From NCBI GenBank assembly GCA_024998815.1, contig JACEUQ010000002.1:696501-760500 (forward strand): a DNA stretch of 64,000 nucleotides, given 5' to 3'. Position 1 is the first letter of the stretch, and each line of letters begins with the position of its first letter. The DNA comes from Opitutus sp. (GTDB taxonomy: Bacteria; Verrucomicrobiota; Verrucomicrobiia; Opitutales; Opitutaceae). The position numbers and the translations under genes are program-made. Of this stretch, positions 26,313-35,267 are shown one piece after another. The notes beneath the pieces were generated by a model. That model was given only the letters and a program-made list of their open reading frames with translations. It had not been told where the DNA came from and did not search any database.

Positions 26313-26368
26313 GTAGCGCGGACTTCCAGTCTGCCCGAACGGGAAGGCAGGTTGGAAGCCTGCGCTAC
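26313..26368. repeat. Family A palindrome, degenerate copy
   Basis: GTAGCGCGGACTTCCAGTCT at the left and GGTTGGAAGCCTGCGCTAC at the right. Compared with the copies at 33230 and 40730 both arms carry changes, some of them compensating, so the hairpin can still form. Confidence 0.8.
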
Positions 26369-26518
26369 TTTTCAGGCCGTGTTCGCCCAGCCCACACGGA
26401 TGTAGGCCCTACGGCCCCAACCGGAGCCCAGTCCAACGGTGTCCTCGCAGAGCATCGACAGGCGCGTCAGAACCCGTGTCGTACTTTGCATTCGCCCCCC
26501 CCTCCAATCGCCCCCCAA

Positions 26519-26551
26519 CCCAAAGTGTCACCTAATAGGTGACACTTTGGG
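26519..26551. repeat. Family C palindrome, compensated variant
   Basis: CCCAAAGTGTCACCT - AAT - AGGTGACACTTTGGG is a perfect hairpin with 15-bp arms. The copies at 45222 and 47077 have CCG where this has CCC, with the matching change in the other arm, so the pairing is conserved. Confidence 0.9.
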
Positions 26552-26716
26552 CCGCCGCCCCCCGCCCCACTCAACCGCCACGCCCCACTCAACCGCTCCG
26601 CAGCGCGGCGACCGCGTTCGGCGGTGGGCCCTCCCTCGATCACTGGCATGCAATCACCAGCAAAACCCGATTCTTGAGGGCCTCGTTTTGAACGGGAATG
26701 AGCAGCAATCCGCGAC

Positions 26717-27505
26717 CTACTTCAGCGCCGCGAACTTGCGCAGGTATTTAAGCGCCACCTCGAACTCATTGGGCAGCGGCGCGGTGATCGTCACCGGCAG
26801 CTTGCCCACCGGATGTTTGATCGTGATGCGGCTGGCATGGAGCGCCAGGCGACTGATCAGCGGCTTTTCGTCCACACGGCCTTTGTAGCCACGCTTGAGA
26901 TTGGAGAGTTTTAACTCGGTCACGCCGTCGCCATAAAACGGATCGTTGAGGATCGGCATGCCGACGTATTGCAAGTGGACGCGCAGCTGGTGCGTGCGGC
27001 CGGTGAGCGGGCGGCACTCGACGAGCGTAAACCCGGTAAAACGCTCCAGCACTTTGACGATCGTCTGGCTTGCTTTGCCCTTTTTGCGGATGGTGCGCAT
27101 GCGGCCCGGCTGGGTCTCGTCGTCGATCAAATCACGGTTGATCAAAAATTCGTCGGCGCCGAGCGGGGCGGGCAGGTCCTCGGCATCCTCCTCGTCGAGA
27201 GGGTCAAACAGCTCGGGGGCCGGCAGGCCGACGCACAGGGCGTGGTAAACTTTGGCCACCGTTTTCGACTGGAACTGGCCGCTGACAAAATCGAGGGCGC
27301 TCTTTTGCTTCGTGCACAGCAGGATGCCGCTGGTGTCGGCGTCGATGCGGTGCACGTTGGCCACCTCATGGCCCATTTTGTCGTGAATGAGCCCCATGAG
27401 GTTTTCGCGAGTTTTGTCCCAGCGATCGGGCGCGACCAGCATGCCACTCGGTTTGTCGAACGCGATGAGCGTGTCGTCTTCGTAAATTACAGGAGGAATG
27501 GGCAT
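26717..27505 (-). CDS. RluA-family pseudouridine synthase
   Basis: A 262-residue enzyme that isomerises uridine to pseudouridine in RNA. The catalytic motif HRIDADTSG lies at residues 52-60, with Asp55 as the predicted nucleophile, and the second family motif 'RPLTGRTHQLRVHLQYVG' follows at about 169-186. There is no S4 domain, so it resembles the short RluA/TruC-like group. The start at 27505 matches the expected 'VIYEDDTLIAFDKPSGM' opening. The RNA target is unknown. Confidence 0.88.
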   Translation of the reverse strand: MPIPPVIYEDDTLIAFDKPSGMLVAPDRWDKTRENLMGLIHDKMGHEVANVHRIDADTSGILLCTKQKSALDFVSGQFQSKTVAKVYHALCVGLPAPELFDPLDEEDAEDLPAPLGADEFLINRDLIDDETQPGRMRTIRKKGKASQTIVKVLERFTGFTLVECRPLTGRTHQLRVHLQYVGMPILNDPFYGDGVTELKLSNLKRGYKGRVDEKPLISRLALHASRITIKHPVGKLPVTITAPLPNEFEVALKYLRKFAALK

Positions 27506-27798
27506 GGACGGGAACGCATGGGATGCCTACTCGGCCCATCGCGCAAGCTCGGAGCCACATCGCTGTGTCTGCTTGTGCGTGAGCGCGCAGAGCAACACGG
27601 ACGACACGGAGGTCGCCCCTCCGCAATCGTTCTCGTTCTCGTTCTCCTACTCGTTCTCGCGCCCGATGCCGACCAAACGCGCCCCGACCTTGCACACCGA
27701 TTCAATTCCGCTCTTCCTGACGAACGAGAACGATTAAGAGAACGAGAACGAAGCGGACCGGTTAACATCCAAATTCACTTATTTTCTCCCGCCGCCCC
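27506..27798. other. Intergenic region with AGAACG-type repeat, before glpK
   Basis: No gene is supported. The part at 27618-27755 repeats the CGTTCTC/GAACGAG words seen between fliO and fliP (3779-3906), in the same inverted layout. The motif ACGGACGACACGGAGGTCG lies at 27597. The glpK promoter would have to lie in or next to these repeats. Confidence 0.55.
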
Positions 27799-29307
27799 AT
27801 GAGCTCCCCCCGCCACATTCTTGCGCTCGACCAAGGTACCACCTCGTCACGCGCCCTCATTTTCGACCACTCCGGCCGCATCGTCGCCGCTGCCCAAAAG
27901 GAGTTCACTCAATATTACCCCACGCCCGGCTGGGTGGAACACGACCCTCGCGAACTCTGGGCCAGCCAACGCGCCGTCATCACCGAAGTGCTCGCCCGCG
28001 CCCAGCTGCCCGCCTCCGACTTCGCCGCGATCGGCCTGACCAACCAGCGCGAAACCACCCTGGTCTGGGACCGCGCGACGGGCCAACCCGTTTACAATGC
28101 CATCGTCTGGCAGGACCGCCGCACCGCCGATGACTGCGCGCAACTGCGCAGCGACGGCCACGAGCCCGGGGTCACCACCAAAACCGGCCTGCGCCTCGAC
28201 CCGTATTTCTCCGCCACCAAGCTGCGCTGGATTCTAAACAACGTGCCGGGCGCTCGCGACGGGGCCGAGGCGGGGCGCCTGCTTTTCGGCACCGTGGACA
28301 GCTGGCTGCTGTGGCAGCTCACGGGCGGGCGCGTGCACGCCACCGATGTGACTAACGCCTCTCGCACCCTGTTGTGTAATCTCCACACCGGCGACTGGGA
28401 CGACGAGCTGTTAACCCTTTTTGAAATCCCGCGCGCCCTGTTGCCGCAGATCCGCTCCTGCTCCGAAATCTACGGACACGTTGGCACCGAACTGCCGGAG
28501 CTCACGGGTGTGCCCATCGCAGGCGTGGCGGGCGACCAGCAGGCGGCGCTGTTTGGCCAGACATGCTTTCAACCCGGCATGGCCAAAAACACCTACGGCA
28601 CCGGCTGTTTTACCCTGATGCACACCGGCGATCAACCGGTGGTTTCGCGCCACCACCTGCTGACGACGCCTGCGTGGAAAATCGGCGGGCGCACCGAGTA
28701 TGCGCTGGAAGGCTCGGTATTCATCGGCGGGGCGGCCATCCAGTGGCTGCGCGACGAGCTGCAACTGGTGCGCGACGCCGCCGAGCTCGACCGGCTGGCC
28801 GAATCGGTGCCCGACGCCGGCGGACTTTTTTTGGTGCCTGCTTTTGCCGGACTGGGCGCGCCCCACTGGGACCCGTTTGCCCGCGGCACGATGGTCGGCA
28901 TCACCCGAGGGACCAACCGCGCGCAGCTTTGCCGCGCCGTGATAGAGGCCATCGGCCTGCAAACCGCCGATCTCATCCGCTGCATGGAAAAAGACAGCGG
29001 GCTACCGCTGCGCGAACTGCGCGTGGATGGCGGGGCCGCCCGCAGCGCCCCGCTGCTTCAGTTTCAGGCGGATTTGCTGGGGGTGGATGTCGTGCGCCCG
29101 CGCTGCATCGAAACGACCGCGCTGGGTGCGGCCTACCTGGCCGGGCTGGCAACCGGCTTCTGGTCCAACCGCGAGGAAATCGCCCGCCACTGGACGATCG
29201 ACCGCACCTTTACGCCCCAGCGATCAACCGAGGATATCGCCCGGCTGCGCGCGGACTGGGATTTGGCCGTTGGCGCGGCGCGGGCGTTTAAAACCTCGGG
29301 GCGCTAG
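27799..29307 (+). CDS. glpK: Glycerol kinase
   Basis: Glycerol kinase phosphorylates glycerol to glycerol 3-phosphate. The 502-residue protein is full length. It starts '[20 protein letters not shown]', with the ATP-binding phosphate loop, and has '[20 protein letters not shown]', '[20 protein letters not shown]' (here 'TTKTG...'), and '[11 protein letters not shown]' of the FGGY fold. The C-terminal FGGY signature appears as '[20 protein letters not shown]'. No glpF or glpD is next to it. A palindrome follows at 29421. Confidence 0.96.
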   Translation: MSSPRHILALDQGTTSSRALIFDHSGRIVAAAQKEFTQYYPTPGWVEHDPRELWASQRAVITEVLARAQLPASDFAAIGLTNQRETTLVWDRATGQPVYNAIVWQDRRTADDCAQLRSDGHEPGVTTKTGLRLDPYFSATKLRWILNNVPGARDGAEAGRLLFGTVDSWLLWQLTGGRVHATDVTNASRTLLCNLHTGDWDDELLTLFEIPRALLPQIRSCSEIYGHVGTELPELTGVPIAGVAGDQQAALFGQTCFQPGMAKNTYGTGCFTLMHTGDQPVVSRHHLLTTPAWKIGGRTEYALEGSVFIGGAAIQWLRDELQLVRDAAELDRLAESVPDAGGLFLVPAFAGLGAPHWDPFARGTMVGITRGTNRAQLCRAVIEAIGLQTADLIRCMEKDSGLPLRELRVDGGAARSAPLLQFQADLLGVDVVRPRCIETTALGAAYLAGLATGFWSNREEIARHWTIDRTFTPQRSTEDIARLRADWDLAVGAARAFKTSGR

Positions 29308-29420
29308 CGCGCGCAAATCGGACTTATCGCCATTCGCGTTCAAGCTGCCCCCGACAAAATTGGGTCTTAGGGCGTTTGGCTCTGGAGTTTGGCCCCTGAC
29401 TAGTCGAACGCAGATCAGCC

Positions 29421-29498
29421 GAATCCTTGAGCTCACGCTCAAGGCCACACTCTTCGCGAACACACTCCTTGTGGCCTTGAGCGTGAGCTCAAGGATTC
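29421..29498. repeat. Family B palindrome
   Basis: GAATCCTTGAGCTCACGCTC at the left and its complement at the right (GAGCGTGAGCTCAAGGATTC), with arms of about 29 bases that extend into AAGGCCACA / TGTGGCCTT. It lies 114 bases after glpK and could act as a terminator-like hairpin. Other copies are at 29857 and 42029, with half copies at 29601 and 55465. Confidence 0.9.
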
Positions 29499-29600
29499 GG
29501 CGCACCGCAGCCAGAAAAAACACCTCGTGCTCACGCACGAAGCCACACCGAGCCAAAGCCACCCAGGCAAAGGCACACTCCAGGCCGCACCCGCCCGAAC

Positions 29601-29638
29601 GTGGCCTTGAGCGTGAGCTCAAGGTCTGGAGTTTGGCC
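29601..29638. repeat. Half of family B joined to the TCTGGAGTTTGGCC tag
   Basis: GTGGCCTTGAGCGTGAGCTC (right arm of family B) followed directly by AAGGTCTGGAGTTTGGCC. The same tag follows the family C hairpin at 45256. The matching left arm is missing here. Confidence 0.75.
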
Positions 29639-29856
29639 GTTTAACTCGTGCCAAGAACCACACAGGTGCTGCGCATCATGTATGGCGATCTGAGCTGATC
29701 ACTCCGGAGAGTTTCGCAGACTTCGCAACTGCCACCCGCACGTCAACGAACGCATCGAAACCCATGCCGTTGCTACATGCGGTACGCTTCTACCTTAGCT
29801 GGGGGGACGGATCTCAACTCGTTTTGGGGCCAAACTCCAGGGCCTTTGGCTAAAAA

Positions 29857-29927
29857 CCCTGAGCTCACGCTCAAGGCCACGCTGCCGGCGAAAACACTGC
29901 ACGTGGCATTGAGCGTGAGCTCAGGGT
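29857..29927. repeat. Family B palindrome
   Basis: CCCTGAGCTCACGCTCAAGG ... CATTGAGCGTGAGCTCAGGG. The outer bases CCCTG/CAGGG differ from the copy at 29421 but still pair. A reversed TCTGGAGTTTGGCC tag lies just before it (29827-29840). Confidence 0.85.
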
Positions 29928-30133
29928 GGCCGTAGCCCTCAACTCGCACGCCATTTTGCATCGGGGATCGCGCCCTTGGAAGCTGGACGCCGAAGTGCGC
30001 TGCGGAGGGGAACAATCCGCCAAAAACCGGAACAATGTTACGACTGTGTTTCGCATGTGTGAACATTGCGTTACGCGGCCGCTTTGCCTTTGCGCACCGC
30101 TACAGGCGGCGCATCAGGACTAGCCACACCTTT

Positions 30134-31252
30134 ATGACCGCGCTGAGTTTCGCCCCCGCCCTCTCCCTGCTTGCCGCCTTCGGACGCATATCGCCCGCGC
30201 AACCGCTGCGCACGCTCATCCGCACCACCGGCTACAAGCTGCGCCCGCCCCGGCCGGTTCCCTACGAACCGCTCACCCGCACCGCCCAACACGCGGTACT
30301 GGCCTCGGCGGCGGCAGGTCCGCACCAGCTCGCCACGCTTTTACACGAAAAGCGCAAAGGCGACGTGCCCACGATCGTTCTTGGCGGCTTCGTGCCCGAT
30401 GCCACCGAGCAGGTCTTTTTGTTGCGCGGCTCGCTGCTCAAACGCGGCAGTGTGTTTTATCTTAACTACCCGCGCCACGGCTTTTCCGCCGACCTGCTTT
30501 TCGCCCAACTCGACGACCTGGTCGATGACCTCGCGCGCCGACAGGGCACCCCGCCGGTGATTTTTTCGGTGAGCTTTGGCTCCGGCCTGATCCTTGAATG
30601 GCTGCGTCGCGCCCGTTTGGCCGGTCGCCAGGCGGACGTTGCCGGCCTCGTGTTCGTGAGCCCCATCGGCTGTATCGAAGACCTGCTGGCCCCCGGCGAG
30701 GCCAAACCGGCCACCCTGCTCGGCCGCGCGGTCAAACCCTACCTCGACGCCGTCGATGGGGTGGTTGACCCGCGCCTGATTGAAAAATCGCGCACCATTT
30801 TCACCCGCATGTTTGGCGCCGGGGTGCAAAACAAGGCGGCACTGGCCACGCTCATGACCCCAGGCGAGATGGAGCACCTGAGTACGTCTGTGATGGACAC
30901 CATTGCGCGTATAGACGCCCGAGGTGCCTGCGAACGCATGGGGGCGCTGCGCCGCTTCACCTCCCCAAACGACTATTTCTCGCAACGCCTGCTGCCGTTG
31001 AGCACAGCCCCGGTGCTGATCCTGTTCGCGGAAGACGAGGACTCCGTGATCGATTCGCGCTCCCCCACCCGCTTCGCGTTCACCGCCGCCCACCGGGCCT
31101 TTTTTCCGCGTAGCGAGTGCCGCACGCTGGCCAACCCCTCCGGCGCACGGGTGCAACACGCCTCGTTAATTTTCCACATCGGCAATTTCCTGCCCCCCAT
31201 CGGCCGTTTTTACGGTACCATTAAAAACCGCCGGTTACCTCTCGCCGCATGA
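30134..31252 (+). CDS. Alpha/beta hydrolase
   Basis: A 372-residue alpha/beta-hydrolase-fold protein. The start at 30134 gives 'MTALSFAPALSLLAAFGR'; a start at 30035 would add a basic leader that looks non-native. A nucleophile-elbow-like stretch, 'PPVIFSVSFGSGLILEW', lies at about 141-157, with Ser in place of the first Gly of G-x-S-x-G. A late 'LILFAEDEDSVIDSRSPTRF' could supply the acid, and a His is near the C-terminus ('ARVQHAS'). It overlaps the GH3 gene by four bases. The substrate is unknown. Confidence 0.7.
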   Translation: MTALSFAPALSLLAAFGRISPAQPLRTLIRTTGYKLRPPRPVPYEPLTRTAQHAVLASAAAGPHQLATLLHEKRKGDVPTIVLGGFVPDATEQVFLLRGSLLKRGSVFYLNYPRHGFSADLLFAQLDDLVDDLARRQGTPPVIFSVSFGSGLILEWLRRARLAGRQADVAGLVFVSPIGCIEDLLAPGEAKPATLLGRAVKPYLDAVDGVVDPRLIEKSRTIFTRMFGAGVQNKAALATLMTPGEMEHLSTSVMDTIARIDARGACERMGALRRFTSPNDYFSQRLLPLSTAPVLILFAEDEDSVIDSRSPTRFAFTAAHRAFFPRSECRTLANPSGARVQHASLIFHIGNFLPPIGRFYGTIKNRRLPLAA

Positions 31253-32898
31253 ATACACTTGCGACCGCCCCCCGGGCCAAGCTGCCTAATCGCCAGCCGC
31301 CCCGTATGTTTTCCCCGACGCGAAGTCTGCTCACCGTAGGCGTCAGTTTCCTGACCACGCGCACTGCGCGTAAACTCAGGGACGGCAAGGACGCGGTGCC
31401 CGCACAAGAGCGCACCTTTGCGGGTTTGTGCACGCAACTCGCAGCCACCGCTTACGGCCGCTTGCACGGGATCGAGGCCCGTATGACCTACACCCAGTTT
31501 CAGTCGCGCGTACCTCTGCAAACCTACGAAGGCTTCATCCCCCACATCGAGCGCATGAAGGCCGGCGAGCCCAATGTGCTGTGGCCCGGGCATTGCAGTT
31601 TTTATGCGGTCTCCTCCGGCACCACCGCGGGGCGCACCAAGTACCTGCCGATCACCGAGGGAATGCTGGAGCACTTCCGCAAGGCCGGTCTGGACTCGCT
31701 GCTTTATTACACAGCACGCGTCGGCCACACGGGGGTTTTCCGCGGCAAACACCTGTTTCTCGGCGGCTCGACCACCCTTACCCAGCTTGAGGAATCCAAG
31801 CACCAGGCCGCCTACGCCGGCGACCTGAGCGGCATCACCGCGCTTAACCTGCCCGGCTGGGTCGAGAAGCACCTTTACGAGCCCGGCAAGTCGATTGCGC
31901 AAGTCGCCGACTGGCCCTCCAAGCTCCAAGCCATCGCCGAGCGCACGTGGAACCGCGACGTCACGCTTTTGGCAGGCATTCCCAGTTGGATGCTCATTCT
32001 TGCCGAAACGGTCAAAGCGCGCGCCACCACCCCGAACCACACTCCGGCCAATCTGCAAGCGGTCTGGCCGAATCTGGAATGCCTCATCCACGGCGGCGTC
32101 CCCGTCGGCCCTTACATCGAAGAGCTGCGCGCCCAAATCGGCCCCAGTGTTAACTTTCACGAGGTTTACCCCGCCTCCGAGGGTTTTATTGCCACCCAGG
32201 ACGCCGAATCGGCACTCGGCCTGCGGCTAATGACCGACGTCGGCCTGTTTTTCGAGTTCATCCCGCTCAAGGACTACCAACCCAGCAACCTGCAAAACCT
32301 CGGCGAACGCACCGTGCCCCTGGCTGGCGTGCGCGCCGGGGTAGATTACGTGCTCGTGCTGAGCACCCCGGCCGGGCTCACCCGATACGTGATCGGCGAC
32401 GTGGTGCGATTTATTTCCACCGACATTCCGCGCCTGGTTTACGTGGGGCGCACCGCGCTCCAGCTGAGCGCGTTCGGTGAGCATGTGATCGAAAAAGAGC
32501 TCACCGACGCCCTGATCGCCGTCTGCCAGCGTCACGGCTGGACAATTGTGAACTTCCATGTGGCCCCGCTGTTTAGCGACAGCGCAGCCGGCCAACGCCG
32601 AGGTCGCCACGAGTGGTGGGTGGAACTGAAGCCCAACACGACGGAAACACCCACCGGCCCGGTCATCGCCGTCGAGCTCGACGTGGAGTTAAAGCGACTC
32701 AACGACGACTATGAAGCCAAGCGTAACGGTGGCGGCCTAGATTCACCCGTAGTTAAGCTGGTGATGCCAGGGGTGTTCGAACAGTGGCTGCGCAGCAAAG
32801 GCAAATGGGGTGGCCAAAACAAAACCCCTCGCTGCCGCAGCGACCGCGAAATCGCCGACGGCCTAGCCCAAGTGGCCCGCTTTCACAGCGAAGCCTGA
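31249..32898 (+). CDS. GH3-family acyl-adenylate/amide synthetase
   Basis: A 549-residue protein of the GH3 family of adenylating enzymes, which join carboxylic acids to amino acids. The ATP-binding loop reads 'SSGTTAGRTKYLPITEG' (about 122-138), with later family stretches 'NFHEVYPASEGFIATQD' and 'LTRYVIGDVVRF', and 'YVGRTALQLSAFGEHVIEKE'. It is coupled to the alpha/beta hydrolase gene by an ATGA overlap. Bacterial GH3 proteins are little studied; the substrates here are unknown. A hairpin follows at 33091. Confidence 0.85.
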   Translation: MNTLATAPRAKLPNRQPPRMFSPTRSLLTVGVSFLTTRTARKLRDGKDAVPAQERTFAGLCTQLAATAYGRLHGIEARMTYTQFQSRVPLQTYEGFIPHIERMKAGEPNVLWPGHCSFYAVSSGTTAGRTKYLPITEGMLEHFRKAGLDSLLYYTARVGHTGVFRGKHLFLGGSTTLTQLEESKHQAAYAGDLSGITALNLPGWVEKHLYEPGKSIAQVADWPSKLQAIAERTWNRDVTLLAGIPSWMLILAETVKARATTPNHTPANLQAVWPNLECLIHGGVPVGPYIEELRAQIGPSVNFHEVYPASEGFIATQDAESALGLRLMTDVGLFFEFIPLKDYQPSNLQNLGERTVPLAGVRAGVDYVLVLSTPAGLTRYVIGDVVRFISTDIPRLVYVGRTALQLSAFGEHVIEKELTDALIAVCQRHGWTIVNFHVAPLFSDSAAGQRRGRHEWWVELKPNTTETPTGPVIAVELDVELKRLNDDYEAKRNGGGLDSPVVKLVMPGVFEQWLRSKGKWGGQNKTPRCRSDREIADGLAQVARFHSEA

Positions 32899-33090
32899 CG
32901 AACGCCTCGCCTGCCGCCGAGGCGAGAGGCGCGGGCGCGTGCGGTGTGCGACAAAAAAGTGATCAACCCGCAAGCCGTCGGATCGTTGGCACAACGGCTG
33001 CTAAAGCCTATGTCGACAGGGCTGGTCGCAAGCGGCCAGATCTTAGGGGTAACATGAGGCCGGCTTGATCGCCGGCGTAGAAAAACAGGG

Positions 33091-33125
33091 GGGCCCGCCG
33101 TTAGGGGTTTCGGCGGGCCCTTACT
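33091..33125 (+). terminator. Probable terminator hairpin after the GH3 gene
   Basis: A perfect 10-bp stem, GGGCCCGCCG (33091-33100) with CGGCGGGCCC (33111-33120), has a 10-base loop. It is followed only by TTACT, so the U-tract is weak. It lies 190 bases after the gene. Confidence 0.5.
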
Positions 33126-33229
33126 CTCAAGCGCGATAAAGAAGGGAGCTTAATTCCGAGGACGGCAACCTGCTGAAAACCAGAAAACCGGGAGCGGCGA
33201 CCTCCGTGTCGTCCGTGTTAGGCAGCCAA

Positions 33230-33302
33230 GTAGCGCAGACTTCCAGTCTGCTCCGAAGGCTTACGCGCTCCGCCGCCGAGGCAGACTGGAAGTCTGCGCT
33301 AC
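33230..33302. repeat. Family A palindrome
   Basis: GTAGCGCAGACTTCCAGTCT ... AGACTGGAAGTCTGCGCTAC with 22-base perfect arms and a Pro/Arg-codon-like spacer. Each arm has its own small inverted repeat, CAGACT-TCC-AGTCTG. The same arms occur at 40730-40793. Confidence 0.95.
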
Positions 33303-33384
33303 TTTTCGGGCCGCACCCGATCCAGCCCACACGGAGGTGGGCCCTCCCACTGACTCGTGCACTGTCCTCATGCCCCCCCCCAAA

Positions 33385-33924
33385 CTACAGCAGCGACGCG
33401 ATGAGCTTCTCGTAGGCGGCCGGATCGCTTAGCCCGACCTTGCGGTGGCGAATGTTGCCCTCGCGATCGATGACAAACGCGGTCGGCAACCCCTCTACCC
33501 CGCCAAAGGCCTCAGCTGTAGCCGCATCGGCCATCACGAGAGGGTAATTAATCTTCATTTTATCCCCGAACGCCTTCACCACCGATGCCGGAGCTTCGTC
33601 CAACGACAAACCCAAGATCACCAGGCCGCGATCGGCGTACTTTTTCTGCCAGGCGATGTAGTCGGGGATTTCCTTCCGGCAAGGCGGGCACCAGGTCGCC
33701 CAAAAATCCACCACCACGACCTTGCCCTTGTAATCGCTCGACTTGACCTCGCGTCCCTCGACGTCGCGAAGCACCCAAGCCGGGGCCTTGCCCAGCACCG
33801 GCAAAGTCGAACGCGCTAACAGCGGCGGCACCGGACCCGCAGCCGAAGACTGAGCGCCTGCGGTGGCCAGCAAGCCCGCGACCAGCGCTAATGCCACACA
33901 TCCCGTTTTCGTAAGATTATTCAT
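33385..33924 (-). CDS. TlpA-like secreted thioredoxin-fold protein
   Basis: A 179-residue protein with an N-terminal signal sequence ('VALALVAGLLATAGAQSS'). The mature domain is an AhpC/TSA-Redoxin fold with the active site FWATWCPPC, cysteines at 79 and 82. These are the marks of TlpA/ResA-type periplasmic thiol-disulfide oxidoreductases that reduce cytochrome c or other thiols. It stands alone. No c-type cytochrome assembly genes are near, so the partner is unknown. Confidence 0.88.
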   Translation of the reverse strand: MNNLTKTGCVALALVAGLLATAGAQSSAAGPVPPLLARSTLPVLGKAPAWVLRDVEGREVKSSDYKGKVVVVDFWATWCPPCRKEIPDYIAWQKKYADRGLVILGLSLDEAPASVVKAFGDKMKINYPLVMADAATAEAFGGVEGLPTAFVIDREGNIRHRKVGLSDPAAYEKLIASLL

Positions 33925-34290
33925 GGAGTAAGTTCTCCAGAGAATCCCGGTTCATCCCTGCGTCAAGCGACGCTACAAACAGCCAAAAAAAACGAGGCGC
34001 AGACCGAAATCATCGGGCTGCGCCTGCTCACTCAAATAAAGACTGGTAGGGCCGCCGTCGGCCCCCGACTCATACCATTTCGCGATCAAAGAAATACAAA
34101 CGAACCATTTTAACCACTAATGAACACTAATTTCCACCAATAAAAACAAGGGATTCGTCGCTTCTTGATTAGTGTATCTTAGTGTTCATTAGTGGTTAAA
34201 AATCCGGTTGTTTTAAGGTTGGATGATGGGTCGCTACTGACGTGATCACGGTAGTGGTCGGGTTTTAATGCGTTTGAATGCAAAATGGTA
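33925..34290. other. Intergenic region with long palindrome
   Basis: No gene is supported. Apart from the palindrome at 34106-34203 I see no structure. The TlpA promoter would lie at the 33925 end, and the tail of the LysR transcript ends at the other side. Confidence 0.5.
34106..34203. repeat. Long AT-rich palindrome TTAACCACTAATGAACACTA
   Basis: TTTTAACCACTAATGAACAC at the left pairs with its complement GTGTTCATTAGTGGTTAAAA at the right, with a second pairing inside (ACTAATTTCC / TTGATTAGT). The composition is far more AT-rich than the genes around it. Only one copy is in the window. Confidence 0.85.
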
Positions 34291-35199
34291 TCACACCTCC
34301 TCTTCAACCTCTGTCATATTCATTCCCAGCGTCTCGATGAACTTTTTCATCGCCGGGGTCAGCACCCGTCCCTTGCGATGCAAGATCGCCAGCGGACGAG
34401 TGAACTCCTGGTTCTTAAATGGGATAACCACCAGAGTACCCTGCTGTTGCTCCTGCAGAACGGTGGCCTGGGGCACAATCGCGATGCCATGATCGATCTC
34501 CACGGCGCGCTTCACCGTCTCGATGTTGTCGAACTCCATGACCGGATCGATATCCAGCTTGTTTTCGCGGAAAATCTGATCGACCGCCTTGCGCGTGGGA
34601 ATATCGGGGTCGAACCCGATAAAGCGTTGTCCTGCAAGTTGCTTCAAATCCACACCAGCTTCGCTAAACTGCGCCAGCGGATGGTTGGGATGGGCGATAA
34701 CCACCAGCCTGTCGTCGCGAAACGGGAGCTGCTCGATTTGGCGGGTGCGAACCGGAAAGGCGACTAGGCCGAAGTCCACCGAGTTGTGCAAAATGTCCTC
34801 GTAAACCAGGTTCGAGCGCCGGTATTCAACCCGCACGTTGACCGAGGGGAAATCGACCAGGAAACGCTTAATAAAGGGCGGCAGCTCGTGCAGACCGATC
34901 GAGTAGATCGTCGAAATACGAATGGTTCCGCTGATGATCTTCTTCATCTCCTGCAGCTCACTGGACAGCTTGTCATAACTGTGAAGCAGCTCCTTGGCCG
35001 CCTCATACACGCGCTGACCCTCACGGGTGAGTTGAAACTGCTTTTGACTGCGGTCGATCAACAGCGCCTTAAAATGCCGCTCCATTGCCCGCGCCTGCTG
35101 GCTCACGGCTGATTGCGTGATGGCATTAATTTTTGCCGCTTTTGAGAAACTCTTCGTCTCAACCAGATCCGCGAAGATTTTGAAGTTTTCGATTTGCAT
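34291..35199 (-). CDS. LysR-family transcriptional regulator
   Basis: A 302-residue LysR-type regulator. The helix-turn-helix at the N-terminus reads 'FSKAAKINAITQSAVSQQAR' (about residues 18-37), and the rest is a type 2 periplasmic-binding-like effector domain. The start at 35199 (MQIENFKIFADLVETKS) gives the normal family start; an upstream ATG at 35232 would add 11 residues. It faces the yggS gene divergently, with 68 bases between, a typical LysR arrangement. The inducer is unknown. Confidence 0.9.
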   Translation of the reverse strand: MQIENFKIFADLVETKSFSKAAKINAITQSAVSQQARAMERHFKALLIDRSQKQFQLTREGQRVYEAAKELLHSYDKLSSELQEMKKIISGTIRISTIYSIGLHELPPFIKRFLVDFPSVNVRVEYRRSNLVYEDILHNSVDFGLVAFPVRTRQIEQLPFRDDRLVVIAHPNHPLAQFSEAGVDLKQLAGQRFIGFDPDIPTRKAVDQIFRENKLDIDPVMEFDNIETVKRAVEIDHGIAIVPQATVLQEQQQGTLVVIPFKNQEFTRPLAILHRKGRVLTPAMKKFIETLGMNMTEVEEEV

Positions 35200-35267
35200 G
35201 AGGCTTGGGTGCTTATTGCTTGGTATAAACAAATCTTATTAAATCAACCCCGTAAACTAGGCTCATT

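Larger units (their letters stand above)
26227..26716. other. Intergenic region with three repeat types
   Basis: No gene is supported in these 490 bases. They hold a degenerate copy of the GTAGCGCAGACTTCC palindrome (26313-26368), the CCCAGCCCACACGGATGTAG motif (26388), and the AGTGTCACCTAATAGGTGAC palindrome (26519-26551). The latter part is C-rich. Confidence 0.6.
29308..30133. other. Repeat-rich intergenic region
   Basis: No convincing gene is seen in these 826 bases. They hold full family B palindromes (29421-29498, 29857-29927), a half copy (29601-29624), and three copies of the tag TCTGGAGTTTGGCC (29381, 29625, and reversed at 29827). The density of repeats is the highest in the window. 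A promoter for the following gene may lie near 30020-30130. Confidence 0.7.
32899..33384. other. Intergenic region with hairpin and family A repeat
   Basis: No gene is supported. It contains a GC-rich hairpin (33091-33120), family A (33230-33302), the motif CGACCTCCGTGTCGTCCGTG (33197), and the CAGCCCACACGGAGGTGGGC motif (33322). It lies between the convergent GH3 and TlpA genes, so the hairpins may help end both transcripts. Confidence 0.6.

Noticed and set aside
29308-30133. CRISPR array
   Set aside because: The repeats are palindromes at irregular distances, with no unique spacers of constant length and no cas genes.
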